Shown: positions 7,877 through 17,213 of the stretch, one piece after another | Position numbering within the stretch: the first letter of the stretch is position 1 | Layout of the letters: each line of letters starts with the position of its first letter | Assembly: GCA_964369845.1 (NCBI GenBank) | Contig: CAYJFJ010000002.1 | Span: 1-64,000 of the forward strand | Origin: CAKOSP01 sp964369845 | GTDB taxonomy: Bacteria > Bacillota_I > Bacilli_A > RF39 > UBA660 | DNA length: 64,000 nucleotides | Reading direction: 5' to 3' | The notes under the pieces: generated by a model | Seen by the model: the letters and a program-made list of their open reading frames with translations, nothing else | What the model was told of the DNA's origin: nothing | Database searches by the model: none | Position numbers and translations under genes: made by a program

Positions 7877-9637
7877 TTAAAATTTATTAGTTTTACCCTT
7901 TACTCCTACAACAATTGAATTTAACAAACCATGCAGTATTAGCTGAGTTATAATTATTAGTGCTGGAATTGCAAACTGAACTCCTTGTCCGTATATATCA
8001 ACAGATTTTATTTTCATTGATTTTTCTAACTTATCTGTTAATCCATATACTGTTGCATATACTAAATATTTTTCCCATAAAATCATTTCTGGAAGTTCTC
8101 TTTCTTCAAAAATACTAAAATCTTTCAAAAAATTACCAAATGCTTTCCAGTTTTGATAGTGTTCTAAACCTTTTTTTGTTTTTTTCTTTATTTTAAGAGT
8201 GTATAAGAAATACAATATCGAAGAAATTAAAGATATATATGGCAAAATCATCGGAACTTCTAAAGAGTCACTATAGAAGAAAAGTGCAAATGAAAGTATA
8301 ACAAATATAAATGAGTTATAAATATTTTTACTTCTTTTTTCATATAACTCTTCTTTTTTTACTTGTTCATAAACTTCTGTTTTCCAAGATTCATAGTACG
8401 CCATAAAGGTTTTACATGTAATTGGATTTTTAATATAAATATCTATTTGCTTAGTTGTTACTACATTATTTTTACCAATTTCATCAAATAATAAATTAAC
8501 TAGTATTTCCTCACTTCTACTTAAATTTTCATTATTAATTAGCGAGAACTGACAATCATGGTTTTTATCACTTAACATTTTAGCTTCTATTTTCTTTTTA
8601 TATATTAAGTTTATAATTGATGCACTTAAACCTTTTTCAGTTGATTTTCCATTTATTAAATAATCAACTACTTCAATATCATAGTTACCTGTAAAATCCC
8701 TATAATATTTAATTTTTTTAAACACAGTTATCTCTTTATCATATTTTAAATATGTATTTATAAGCGATAAAACTAAGCCTACTAAAAATAAAATATTAAT
8801 AAAAATTATCATTTGATACGTTCTTTCATTTTCTTCTCTAAATAATTTTAATTCCTCATTTAATTTACTTTCTTCAAACTGTATTTGTTGAAACATATTA
8901 TCACTTGTTTTTAACAAATATGTTTTATCTTCAATTAAACTGTAATCAAATGTTGTTCTTAAAGTTAAAGGAATAAACATATCGCTGTTATTTATTTTTA
9001 CTTCAAATGATGAATTATCTTGATTACTTGCTACTACACTTTCGTACTTAGATCCTCCCGTTGCATTATAATAAAACTTTCCAGAGTTATCTTCATTTGG
9101 TAATATAACTTTTATTAATCCTTCTTTAATATCGTGATAAAATTGATGCGTTATAACTGATACTCTAAACTCTGCTATATCTTTGTGAATCAAAACTACA
9201 TCCTGGAGTTTATACTCTATTAAGTAAGCAATTTTACCGGTTGTATTATAAGTTACATCTAGTCTAAGTGAAGATGAATAATTTATTATGTTAAATGTTT
9301 TATCGTAACCTTTATTATCTTTTTGATAACTTAAAGGCGTAAAATCACTTCTCTGCATTGTGTCATATGTAACTTCATCCGCGTTCAAAACTGATATACC
9401 CTTTATTTCTAATCTGCTTACTGTCTGATAATAATCTTCATAATCCGAAAGATTTTCAGCATAAAAATCGCGATCAAAACCATCAGTTTCATAATCTAAA
9501 AAAAATAATTCTTTAACATCTGCTGAACCATCTGCATTTATTTTAATTTCTGAATAAAAATTTTCTATCTCATATTCTTTTGCTTCAACACTTAGTGGAA
9601 ATAACATCATCATTAAAACAATTATCAACTTACTCAT
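7877..9637 (-). CDS. DUF2207 membrane protein
   Basis: DUF2207-type protein of 586 residues: a signal peptide at the start (LIIVLMMMLFPLSVEAKE), an extracytoplasmic beta-rich domain that opens with YEIENFYSEIKINADGSADV, a membrane helix at about 276-296, a cytosolic stretch, two more helices around 440-480, and a hydrophobic C-terminal segment. The family is widespread in Gram-positives and has no assigned function. Followed by no clear hairpin, with an unrelated downstream gene. Confidence 0.87.
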   Translation of the reverse strand: MSKLIIVLMMMLFPLSVEAKEYEIENFYSEIKINADGSADVKELFFLDYETDGFDRDFYAENLSDYEDYYQTVSRLEIKGISVLNADEVTYDTMQRSDFTPLSYQKDNKGYDKTFNIINYSSSLRLDVTYNTTGKIAYLIEYKLQDVVLIHKDIAEFRVSVITHQFYHDIKEGLIKVILPNEDNSGKFYYNATGGSKYESVVASNQDNSSFEVKINNSDMFIPLTLRTTFDYSLIEDKTYLLKTSDNMFQQIQFEESKLNEELKLFREENERTYQMIIFINILFLVGLVLSLINTYLKYDKEITVFKKIKYYRDFTGNYDIEVVDYLINGKSTEKGLSASIINLIYKKKIEAKMLSDKNHDCQFSLINNENLSRSEEILVNLLFDEIGKNNVVTTKQIDIYIKNPITCKTFMAYYESWKTEVYEQVKKEELYEKRSKNIYNSFIFVILSFALFFYSDSLEVPMILPYISLISSILYFLYTLKIKKKTKKGLEHYQNWKAFGNFLKDFSIFEERELPEMILWEKYLVYATVYGLTDKLEKSMKIKSVDIYGQGVQFAIPALIIITQLILHGLLNSIVVGVKGKTNKF

Positions 9638-9709
9638 ATCAACCTACTCTTTTAGTTATTATATCATAAATTTTTGCAAAAAAAAAAAGATTTATAGCTA
9701 TTATTACCA

Positions 9710-11188
9710 TTATGGACAATAACTTATCTTCTCTTCTTCTGTTAATGCGTTATATACGTCTTTATCAACTAAACACATATCACCCATATGATTTTTGTAT
9801 AAACTTTTTGACTCTTCATTCACTACAATTAAGTTATTTTCTAGAGAATCAACTTGAAAAAACATATAGCTTGTATTAACATCACTCTTTAAATTAAATG
9901 CACTCAAATCCAAACTTTTTAATGCTGTATTGTACAGAAACATTCCATTCATATCTGTGACATTTGAAGTATCAAATGAACTTAAATCAATGTATTCTAA
10001 CGATTCACACCCAGAAAACATTCCAGCCATATTTGTGACATTTGAAGTATTAAAAGAACTTAAATCAATATTCTTCACCCAATAAAACGAATCAAACATA
10101 TATGACATATTAGTCATATTTGAAGTATCATATGAGTTATTAAAACTTATAGTTTCTGTATGAGGAAATTCAAAAGTTGTTAATGGTAAACTTTCAGTTG
10201 GCGTTACCCATTCATCTTCATGAGCTATTATTTTACCATTAGATTCGATATATAACGAGTAAATTCCTTTTTCTTGCATTTCTTCTCTATCTTCTACTGC
10301 ATAAGCTACTACTGAGTTATCCTGATTTTCGGATATATCCCACTTTAGCGTAGCCGCGTTATATCTACTTTCGTTTATTGAATCATTAAACTCAATATTA
10401 TATACTAAATAACGCATCGATGTTAGATCCCTAAGTTCTTCTTCTATTTCATCGATACTAGAACCTTCAGGCATATTATTTATAATCCTATGAAACTCTG
10501 TTGCATTTACCATTTTTGATCCATTCAACATTTTTTCTTGAGTCAAAATAAAGTCTGCTTCTAGATTTTTACCTTCATTTAATACTTGATCAGTGTCTAA
10601 GTTTATAAATGTTATTTTTGCATTCCAATTTTGTGTTGTACCTGTCGTGCTCGAAGTTGTTGTAATAACTTGACCTTCTTTAACTTTAATCAAACCATTA
10701 TATTCTGTTATATCAAATCCACTAATAGTTTCTCCAGTTGATGCATCAATTACATTTTTATAAGTTAATCCTTCAATGTTAGTCAATACATTACCTTCTG
10801 GATCTGTTATTGTCAACAATAACTCTGCAATATCACTATTTTGCGAGTATACAAAGTCATTTGCTGTTATATCAAAATATACATTATAACTTTGCGATGC
10901 ACTTCCACTTGAACTGTTTGCAACTAATGTTGCTGATGATGTAGTTGCAGTTGACAAACTTCCATCTCCTTCACCAAAGTTATCTTGACTTGCATTTAAT
11001 GTCATTTCTAATCCTGGTGTGAAAATTAATTTTTCACCGACTTCTGTTCCAACGTTTGCATTAGTGTTTGCTGGTGATGAGGACTGTGCTACAAAGTATG
11101 CAAATGACAAAGCTATAGTCGTTATACTTACTAATAAAATTATTAATAATGTTATATTTTTTTTATTTTTTTTAAAATTCAGGTTCAT
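9710..11188 (-). CDS. Surface protein: shared N-terminal module plus BspA-like repeats
   Basis: 492 residues. The N-terminus has a basic start, a hydrophobic segment and an AYF motif (about 10-32) followed by SSSPANTNANVGT, resembling the signal peptides of TasA/camelysin-type secreted proteins. Residues about 33-220 form a beta-sandwich-like module also present in the 22565..24088 protein. The C-terminal part (about 335-470) is BspA-like (DUF285): units such as LSSFNTSNVTNMAGMF repeated three to four times. Expected on the cell surface, perhaps in adhesion. Monocistronic, with its own region on both sides. Confidence 0.85.
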   Translation of the reverse strand: MNLNFKKNKKNITLLIILLVSITTIALSFAYFVAQSSSPANTNANVGTEVGEKLIFTPGLEMTLNASQDNFGEGDGSLSTATTSSATLVANSSSGSASQSYNVYFDITANDFVYSQNSDIAELLLTITDPEGNVLTNIEGLTYKNVIDASTGETISGFDITEYNGLIKVKEGQVITTTSSTTGTTQNWNAKITFINLDTDQVLNEGKNLEADFILTQEKMLNGSKMVNATEFHRIINNMPEGSSIDEIEEELRDLTSMRYLVYNIEFNDSINESRYNAATLKWDISENQDNSVVAYAVEDREEMQEKGIYSLYIESNGKIIAHEDEWVTPTESLPLTTFEFPHTETISFNNSYDTSNMTNMSYMFDSFYWVKNIDLSSFNTSNVTNMAGMFSGCESLEYIDLSSFDTSNVTDMNGMFLYNTALKSLDLSAFNLKSDVNTSYMFFQVDSLENNLIVVNEESKSLYKNHMGDMCLVDKDVYNALTEEEKISYCP

Positions 11189-11242
11189 TTTTATCTCCTA
11201 TCATATAGTGATTATAACAAAATATAGTTAGTTAGTAAAGAA

Positions 11243-11272
11243 AAAATGTTTAACTATTGCTAAACATTTATT
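11243..11272 (-). terminator. Rho-independent terminator after valS
   Basis: Minus-strand AATGTTTA-loop-TAAACATT followed by TTTTC, overlapping the valS stop codon region. Confidence 0.75.
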
Positions 11273-13790
11273 TTGATAATTTATCCAATTCTATTTCTTC
11301 TTTTTCTAAAGCTTCTTTTTCTTTTTCAACTAGTGATGCTGGAGCTTTTGATATGTATCCTTCATTAGAAAGTAGTTTTTTTCTTCTTTCAATTGATGAC
11401 TTCAGTACATCTATTTGTTTTGCTTTTAACGCTTTATCTTCATCGGTTTCTTCTTTTTCAAAGTAAATTGTTACTGAGTAATTTTTAGTAAATACTTCAA
11501 ATGATTTAATATTTAAATCTTCAGTTATAACAGAATCATTTAATTTTAAAATATTTTTAATCAAAGTATAATCTAAATCATTATTAATTTTAACTTTTAA
11601 GTCTTTTGTCATTTTATTTTCTAGTTTTATATTTCTAAAAGATTTTATAAATTCAATTTGTTCACTTATTTCTTTTTCAAAACTATCAAATATTAAATTA
11701 TCACTTACTACTGGATATTCACTTATCATAATAGATTCATGAGTTTTAACTGGTAACATCGAATATATTTCCTCAGTTATAAATGGAGCAAGTGGATGTA
11801 ATAATTTAAGTATTTTATCTAGTACATAAATAAGTGTTGATTTTGTACTTTCTTTTTCTAAGTCAAATTTACTCATTTCTATATAATTATCACAAAATGA
11901 TTCCCAAACAAAATTATAAAGTGTTGTTCCTACTATATTAAAGTCGTATGTTTCCATGTTTTTAGTAACTTCTAAAATTACTTTCTGTAACTTAGATAAA
12001 ATCCATTTATCTTTTGCATCAATGTTTTCCAAACTTATTTCTTTTAAATCTTCAGTGTTCATTAAAACATATCTTGATGCATTCCAAAGTTTATTAAAAA
12101 AGTTCCAGCTTGAAGACACTTTTTCTTCATCGTATCTTAAGTCCATACCAGAAGCTGATGATGTTGCTAAGAAATATCTAAGTGCATCAGTACCATAACT
12201 TTCGATAGCGTCCATCGGATCTACTCCATTACCTAAGCTTTTAGACATTTTTCTTCCATCTTTTGCTCTAATAAGACCATGAATTAAACAATCTTTAAAC
12301 GGTCTTTCATTAGTAAAGTGTAATCCTTGAAATGTCATTCTATTTACCCAAAATGGTATAATATCATATCCTGTTACTAAAACATTATTTGGATAATATC
12401 TTTTTAAATCTTCTGTTTCATTTGGCCAACCTAATGTTGAAAAAGGCCATAGTGCACTAGAAAACCACGTATCTAAAACATCATTATCTTGAGTCCATCC
12501 TTCTCCCGGGCAGTCACTTCCTACGTAAACTTCTTCACCTTTATACCAAGCAGGTATTCTGTGTCCCCACCATAATTGTCTTGATATGCACCAGTCATAT
12601 GTAATTTCCATCCAGTGATTCATAATTTTTTCGAATCTTTCAGGTACAAAATTTACTTTTGTATCTTTATTTTTTTGATTTTCTAAAACTCTGTCGGCAA
12701 GCGGTCTCATTTTAACAAACCACTGTTTTGATAAGTAAGGTTCTACTACTGCATCAGTTCTTTCAGAGTGTCCTACACTATGTGTCATTTCTTCTATTTT
12801 TATTAGTAGATTTTCTTCTTTTAATTTTTCAATTAATTTTTTTCTAGCAACAAATCTATCAAGACCAGCAAACTCAAGAGCAAATTCATTCATTGTTCCA
12901 TCTGCATTAATACATACTACTCTTTCTAAATTGTGTCTTGATGCCACTTCAAAATCATTAGGATCATGTGCTGGAGTTATTTTTACTGCTCCTGTACCAA
13001 ACTCAGGATCTGCATAACTATCTCCTACTACAATAATTTCTTTATTTACTAGAGGAAGAATTACTGTTTTACCTATCAAATCTTTATAACGTTCATCGTT
13101 TGGATTTACTGCTACTGCTGTATCCCCAAATAAAGTTTCAGGTCTTGTTGTTGCAATTTCTAAATGTTTATCAGTACCTGGAATCATATATTTAATATGA
13201 TAAAATGCACCATTTACATCTTTATGAATTACCTCTTCATTTGAAAGAGCCGTCATTGCTTCAGGGTCCCAGTTAATTATTCTTTCTCCCCTGTAAATTA
13301 GACCTTCATTATACATGTCTATGAATACTTTTTGAACTGCTTTAGAAAGATTTTCATCTAATGTAAATCTTTCTTTTGAATAACATAAAGATAAACCCAT
13401 TTTTGACCACTGAGTTCTTATATTCTTAGAATATTCATTTTTCCATTCCCAAGCATATTCTAGCCATTTTTCCCTCGTTAAACTTCTTGGATTAATTCCT
13501 TCTGCTTTTAATTTACCATCAACTTTAGCTTGTGTTGCAATTCCAGCATGATCCATTCCTGGAAGCCACATTGCATCAAATCCTTGCATTCTTTTAAAAC
13601 GAATTAAGATATCTTGAAGTGTTGTATCCCATGCATGACCTAGATGTAGTTTACCTGTTACATTTGGTGGTGGTATTACTACTGCGTAAGGCTCCTTATC
13701 TTTTTTATCTGCTTCAAAATAATTATTTTCAAGCCAAGTTTCATATTTTCCTTCTTCAACCAATTTATGGTTATATTTTGCTTCTAACAT
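11268..13790 (-). CDS. valS: Valyl-tRNA synthetase
   Basis: Class I synthetase charging tRNA-Val. 840 residues, short end of the family. HIGH-type motif within PPPNVTGKLHLGHA (40-53), KMSKS at 514-518, the CP1 editing domain between them (TTRPETLFGD), the anticodon-binding helical bundle, and a C-terminal coiled coil rich in Glu and Lys. The start overlaps the HD-domain gene by 20 bases, so valS is translated from the T-box controlled transcript that begins near 14702. Confidence 0.97.
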   Translation of the reverse strand: MLEAKYNHKLVEEGKYETWLENNYFEADKKDKEPYAVVIPPPNVTGKLHLGHAWDTTLQDILIRFKRMQGFDAMWLPGMDHAGIATQAKVDGKLKAEGINPRSLTREKWLEYAWEWKNEYSKNIRTQWSKMGLSLCYSKERFTLDENLSKAVQKVFIDMYNEGLIYRGERIINWDPEAMTALSNEEVIHKDVNGAFYHIKYMIPGTDKHLEIATTRPETLFGDTAVAVNPNDERYKDLIGKTVILPLVNKEIIVVGDSYADPEFGTGAVKITPAHDPNDFEVASRHNLERVVCINADGTMNEFALEFAGLDRFVARKKLIEKLKEENLLIKIEEMTHSVGHSERTDAVVEPYLSKQWFVKMRPLADRVLENQKNKDTKVNFVPERFEKIMNHWMEITYDWCISRQLWWGHRIPAWYKGEEVYVGSDCPGEGWTQDNDVLDTWFSSALWPFSTLGWPNETEDLKRYYPNNVLVTGYDIIPFWVNRMTFQGLHFTNERPFKDCLIHGLIRAKDGRKMSKSLGNGVDPMDAIESYGTDALRYFLATSSASGMDLRYDEEKVSSSWNFFNKLWNASRYVLMNTEDLKEISLENIDAKDKWILSKLQKVILEVTKNMETYDFNIVGTTLYNFVWESFCDNYIEMSKFDLEKESTKSTLIYVLDKILKLLHPLAPFITEEIYSMLPVKTHESIMISEYPVVSDNLIFDSFEKEISEQIEFIKSFRNIKLENKMTKDLKVKINNDLDYTLIKNILKLNDSVITEDLNIKSFEVFTKNYSVTIYFEKEETDEDKALKAKQIDVLKSSIERRKKLLSNEGYISKAPASLVEKEKEALEKEEIELDKLSK

Positions 13791-14493
13791 TTTGTTTCCT
13801 TTCTATATTTTCTTTTAATTCTTTGACAACATTATCAAATTTGCAATTTAATTTATCTAATACTGAATATATTATATCTTTAATTTCTACTTCAAATTCA
13901 TTAAAATTCACATCATATATAAATGCAAACATTCTGCAGTATGAATCATTAATGTTTTTTACATTTTCACTTGATACTGTTTTTCCATTTTGAATTTCTC
14001 TTTCTACGTTTGGAGAAATTTTGTCAGTAGTGATATTTTTAAAACAATCACTACTGTAAGTTCTTATGATATCAAGTTTATCAGCATCTCTTATAAATTT
14101 AGCAAAAAATAAATGCCTTTCATTAAGTGATGGTTCTATATTCTTTTTATTATGATTTTTAATTGCAAACTTTATTAGTTCATAATCATTTTCATTCTTC
14201 CAAAAATTTTTTATATACATTTTTTCTCCGAATAATACTTCTACCGAGTAATCTGCATGGTCTATCGATAAGTGATCTTCGTAAGTATTGTAAACTTCTA
14301 ATTGTTTAAACCTTCCAAAGTCATGTAATAAACCAATTAATTCACATAACTCTATATCTTCATCGCTTAAATTCATTAACTTAGCATATTTTCGGCATAT
14401 TTCAAATACTCTTAATGAATGATTATATTTATCAAAAATATCTTTGTTATCCAAATCATAATTATTAACATATTTTTTAAATTCTTCTATCAT
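13771..14493 (-). CDS. HD-domain phosphohydrolase
   Basis: 240-residue HD-superfamily protein. Metal-binding residues visible: H25, H57-D58 (LLHDFGRF), a later H (NHNKKN, about 123) and D in RDADKLD (about 146). Substrate unknown; family members hydrolyse nucleotides or phosphoesters. It is the first gene after the valine T-box and overlaps valS by 20 bases, with AAGGAAG upstream of its ATG. Expression is therefore expected to rise with uncharged tRNA-Val, an uncommon setting for an HD protein. Confidence 0.85.
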   Translation of the reverse strand: MIEEFKKYVNNYDLDNKDIFDKYNHSLRVFEICRKYAKLMNLSDEDIELCELIGLLHDFGRFKQLEVYNTYEDHLSIDHADYSVEVLFGEKMYIKNFWKNENDYELIKFAIKNHNKKNIEPSLNERHLFFAKFIRDADKLDIIRTYSSDCFKNITTDKISPNVEREIQNGKTVSSENVKNINDSYCRMFAFIYDVNFNEFEVEIKDIIYSVLDKLNCKFDNVVKELKENIERKQNVRSKI

Positions 14494-14509
14494 AACGCTT
14501 CCTTTCTTT

Positions 14510-14702
14510 CATAAAAAAAGATGATACCTAAAGGGCGAATAAATCCGCGGTACCACCTTACTTGTTTCTTAAATGATTATAACGTATCTTAAACGATTTA
14601 AACTCTATTTGCAACACTTCAAATATTCATATTATTAGTTCTCATCAACCACTAACTTTCTTGAAATACAATATATTTTACTCCTCAAATTTCTTTGCCT
14701 AA
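14510..14702 (-). promoter_or_regulatory. T-box riboswitch (valine) upstream of HD gene and valS
   Basis: The T-box core AAGGTGGTACCGCGG is at 14545-14559 (minus strand). Its 5' half can instead form a terminator: GGTGGTACC pairs with GGTATCATC, followed by seven T (14513-14520). Upstream is a Stem I layout: GAGGAGTA on the 5' side, an apical hairpin with GGTTGATGAG, and a specifier loop GAAGTGTTG bounded by the stem ATTTG/CAAAT. The triplet GTT at 14613-14615, followed by a purine, reads valine, which fits valS. GTG two bases earlier is the alternative and is also valine. Confidence 0.93.
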
Positions 14703-14709
14703 CAAATAT

Positions 14710-14738
14710 ATTTTATCAAATAACTATTTAAATTTCAA
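14710..14738 (-). promoter_or_regulatory. Promoter of the T-box/valS unit
   Basis: Minus strand: -35 TTGAAA (14733-14738), 17-base spacer, extended -10 TGATAAAAT with hexamer TAAAAT (14710-14715). A start near 14703 places it just before Stem I of the T-box. Confidence 0.75.
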
Positions 14739-14766
14739 GACTTAAAACAACTTGACCAATAGCTTT

Positions 14767-16728
14767 TTATCTAATCATATTTAAACTATATGCTAATGAT
14801 TTTTGATTATCAAAATCAAAGTTAGTTTTTTTGTTAAGATTATTGATTTCTTGTAGGATATTTCTTACGAATTCTTCATCATATAATTCGCCAATTTGTT
14901 TATCATATATATATGCTTCCACATATTTCATGTAATCTTTGCTAATGAAAATATATTCAGATTGATTATTGTAATAACTTATAAAATCTTTTTGCAAATT
15001 ATTTTTAGCAATTAAATTTGTAGTATATAAATCCAAACTTAATTTAAACTTAGCGGCATCAAGGTTATTGTTACTACAATATAGAATTATAGTTTCATCT
15101 AAAGATTTTTCTTCACTAGCCAACAAATCTAGTAAAGTATTATAATTTAAATTTAATGCATATTCTTTATTTGAGTTATAATCCATAAAGTCCTTAAATT
15201 CAATTTCATTACTTTTTATAAACTCTAATTTATCGGCAAATGCGTTGTCATTTTTAATTAAATCGTATGAACTATAATTATTTTTTAAAGTTAACAGATT
15301 TAATGAAACATAATTTTCACCATTGTATGTAAAAGTCTCTGGTTCTAAATTTCCTTCATTTAAGTAAGTGTTATTTTTTAAATTTCTTAAAGTATCCTGT
15401 GAAGATGTAATTATAATATTATTATCTTCATAAAATTTAGGAATATTTCCATAATAAACTCTTACATCTTCTATAACTTCATTTTTAAAATTTACAAAGT
15501 ATGTACTCTGTTCATTAGCGGTAATTCCTTCTATTCCATTTTCAATTGTGTACTCTCCAAAAAAATCGGTATTATCCTCATAATATCCAAAAGAAGAGTT
15601 AACATCATTTTGCTGTGATATTTGTTCTTGTAAAGTTTTTGATGCTTCATCAAAAGGAATGTCTTCACTTGAAAATGTTGCATTATTTGAGCAAACAGTT
15701 AAATTTTTACCAACTTGAACAGTACTTGTAATGCTATCTGCACTTTCAATAACTAAGTTGTAGTTATTTAATAAACTACCATTTAAGCCAACTTTATAAT
15801 TAGTTGAATCAGCATAAAAACCTAAACTTTTTAAAGCAGATTCAGGAATATATATGTCGTTATCAATTAAAATTGGATAAACTTTTTTTCCAGTCTCTGT
15901 TACTCCATAAACCTCTTTATCATTATCATAAAGTTTAATGTTTTCATTAATGCTAACATTTATATTTTTTGTATTATGAAGAATTTCATTATCTAATATA
16001 TTCTGTTCATAATTTTCTATTTCCTCAAATTTGTCATATATTTGTTCTGTACTTAAAAATTCATTTGAACTATCAAATTCAAAAAAGTTTAACGTACTAT
16101 CTACGTCTTTACCATAAAGAGATTTTACAAAGCTTATTTTAGTTAAAAAAGCGTTTAAATCATTACTACTAACTGTTGAGTTAATAATACTTTCGATTAC
16201 TTCATAACTATCCAGGTCACTTATTGATTTTTCAGAATCATAACTATAAAAATCCTCAGTAACAAAAGTGTATTTATAAATTTTTTCTTCTAATTTAGCT
16301 ACGGCATTTGCTATTTCAATATTGTAATCATAAAGATATTGTGATTTTATCAAAAATGGATAAGTTGAGTCTTTAATGAACTTAACTACTTCACTGTGTT
16401 CAAAAACTTTTTTTTCTAAATCGTTTAATTCTTTACTACTTTGTGTAAATATTCTTTCTAAGTCCTTTAAATTATTTAAATAATATAGTAGTATTTTTTG
16501 TTCATTTAAACTTAAAGTATTATAAGTTTCTGATGCTAATACTGCTAATTTTAAACCATTTGTTGATTCTTTGTTTATATTTTCTGTGTTTTTATTTTGT
16601 TCTATTGTTTTTACGATTTGAGATGTTTCGGCATCATCACTATTGATTTTCATACTATTCATTGTTGTTGATGCTATCACTCCAGACAGCAAATAAGACA
16701 TTAATTTTTTATTCAATTTTTTATTCAT
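14767..16728 (-). CDS. Secreted protein with stalk-like domain, function unknown
   Basis: 653 residues with a signal-peptide-like start (basic residues, then LMSYLLSGVIASTTMNS). Residues about 275-320 (KKVYPILIDNDIYIPESALK, then SLGFYADS) look like a copper-amine-oxidase N-terminal or stalk domain, a module of Gram-positive envelope proteins. The rest is acidic and Asn/Ser rich, with no catalytic motif that I recognise. Exported location inferred. The ATG at 16728 is preceded by GGAGG. Stands alone between the T-box region and a gene-free stretch. Confidence 0.75.
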   Translation of the reverse strand: MNKKLNKKLMSYLLSGVIASTTMNSMKINSDDAETSQIVKTIEQNKNTENINKESTNGLKLAVLASETYNTLSLNEQKILLYYLNNLKDLERIFTQSSKELNDLEKKVFEHSEVVKFIKDSTYPFLIKSQYLYDYNIEIANAVAKLEEKIYKYTFVTEDFYSYDSEKSISDLDSYEVIESIINSTVSSNDLNAFLTKISFVKSLYGKDVDSTLNFFEFDSSNEFLSTEQIYDKFEEIENYEQNILDNEILHNTKNINVSINENIKLYDNDKEVYGVTETGKKVYPILIDNDIYIPESALKSLGFYADSTNYKVGLNGSLLNNYNLVIESADSITSTVQVGKNLTVCSNNATFSSEDIPFDEASKTLQEQISQQNDVNSSFGYYEDNTDFFGEYTIENGIEGITANEQSTYFVNFKNEVIEDVRVYYGNIPKFYEDNNIIITSSQDTLRNLKNNTYLNEGNLEPETFTYNGENYVSLNLLTLKNNYSSYDLIKNDNAFADKLEFIKSNEIEFKDFMDYNSNKEYALNLNYNTLLDLLASEEKSLDETIILYCSNNNLDAAKFKLSLDLYTTNLIAKNNLQKDFISYYNNQSEYIFISKDYMKYVEAYIYDKQIGELYDEEFVRNILQEINNLNKKTNFDFDNQKSLAYSLNMIR

Positions 16729-16909
16729 AAATCCTCCAATTAAGTAATTATTTTAGCATGACTTTTGTAAATGTCAAGTTTTAAATTTGTTTCCTAATTT
16801 TTTTTAGTTTAGCCGCTTATGAAGTTACTTTTTTTGCTGAATAAAAGATCGTAAATTTATTTTATCGTGTTACTTATTGCTCTTAACAAAAAACTTAAAT
16901 AAAGAAAAT

Positions 16910-17015
16910 TATAATATTAGAAAATTAATACCTAAAGGTATGTCTAGAGTTCTTTCGCTCAATATGAAATTTAATCATTACAAGTTCATATTAACTATAT
17001 TCCTAGATTTTTTTT
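16910..17015 (+). ncRNA. Candidate small RNA with its own promoter element and terminator
   Basis: Plus strand: TATAAT at 16910-16915, then from about 16922 a small hairpin ACCT-AA-AGGT, an outer stem TCTAG (16943-16947) with CTAGA (17003-17007), an inner 8-bp stem AATATGAA (16961-16968) with TTCATATT (16985-16992), and eight T at 17008-17015. The layout is that of a structured transcript of about 95 nt ending in a Rho-independent terminator. No good -35 is visible at the right spacing and no known RNA family was recognised. Confidence 0.45.
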
Positions 17016-17134
17016 AAGGGGATAAAACACTACATGAAAAGATTAAAGAATTATTTCAAAAATTAATATAGTTATTAGATTGCAAATACATCGAACCGAA
17101 TAAAGTTAATAGATCTCATTTATTTATTTAAAAC

Positions 17135-17160
17135 AATAAAAAGAGGAATGAATTCCTCTC
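17135..17160 (-). terminator. Rho-independent terminator after 17214..18032
   Basis: Minus strand AGAGGAA-TTCA-TTCCTCT followed by TTTATTG; ends the two-gene unit of WG-like proteins. Confidence 0.7.
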
Positions 17161-17213
17161 TTTCATTGGCAAATAGGCCAGCAATCAAGAACATTATAAT
17201 GTAGGAACTTAGT

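Larger units (their letters stand above)
16729..17213 (+). other. Gene-free stretch of 485 bp
   Basis: No coding frame of credible length on either strand. It holds the 5' region of the 14767..16728 gene, a plus-strand candidate small RNA (16910-17015), a minus-strand terminator (17135-17160) and a short GC-richer segment with palindromes (17165-17205). Confidence 0.7.

Noticed and set aside
17034..17066. Ten-residue frame (MKRLKNYFKN) after AAGGGG, plus strand
   Set aside because: Too short, ribosome site spacing is long, and no conservation can be judged.
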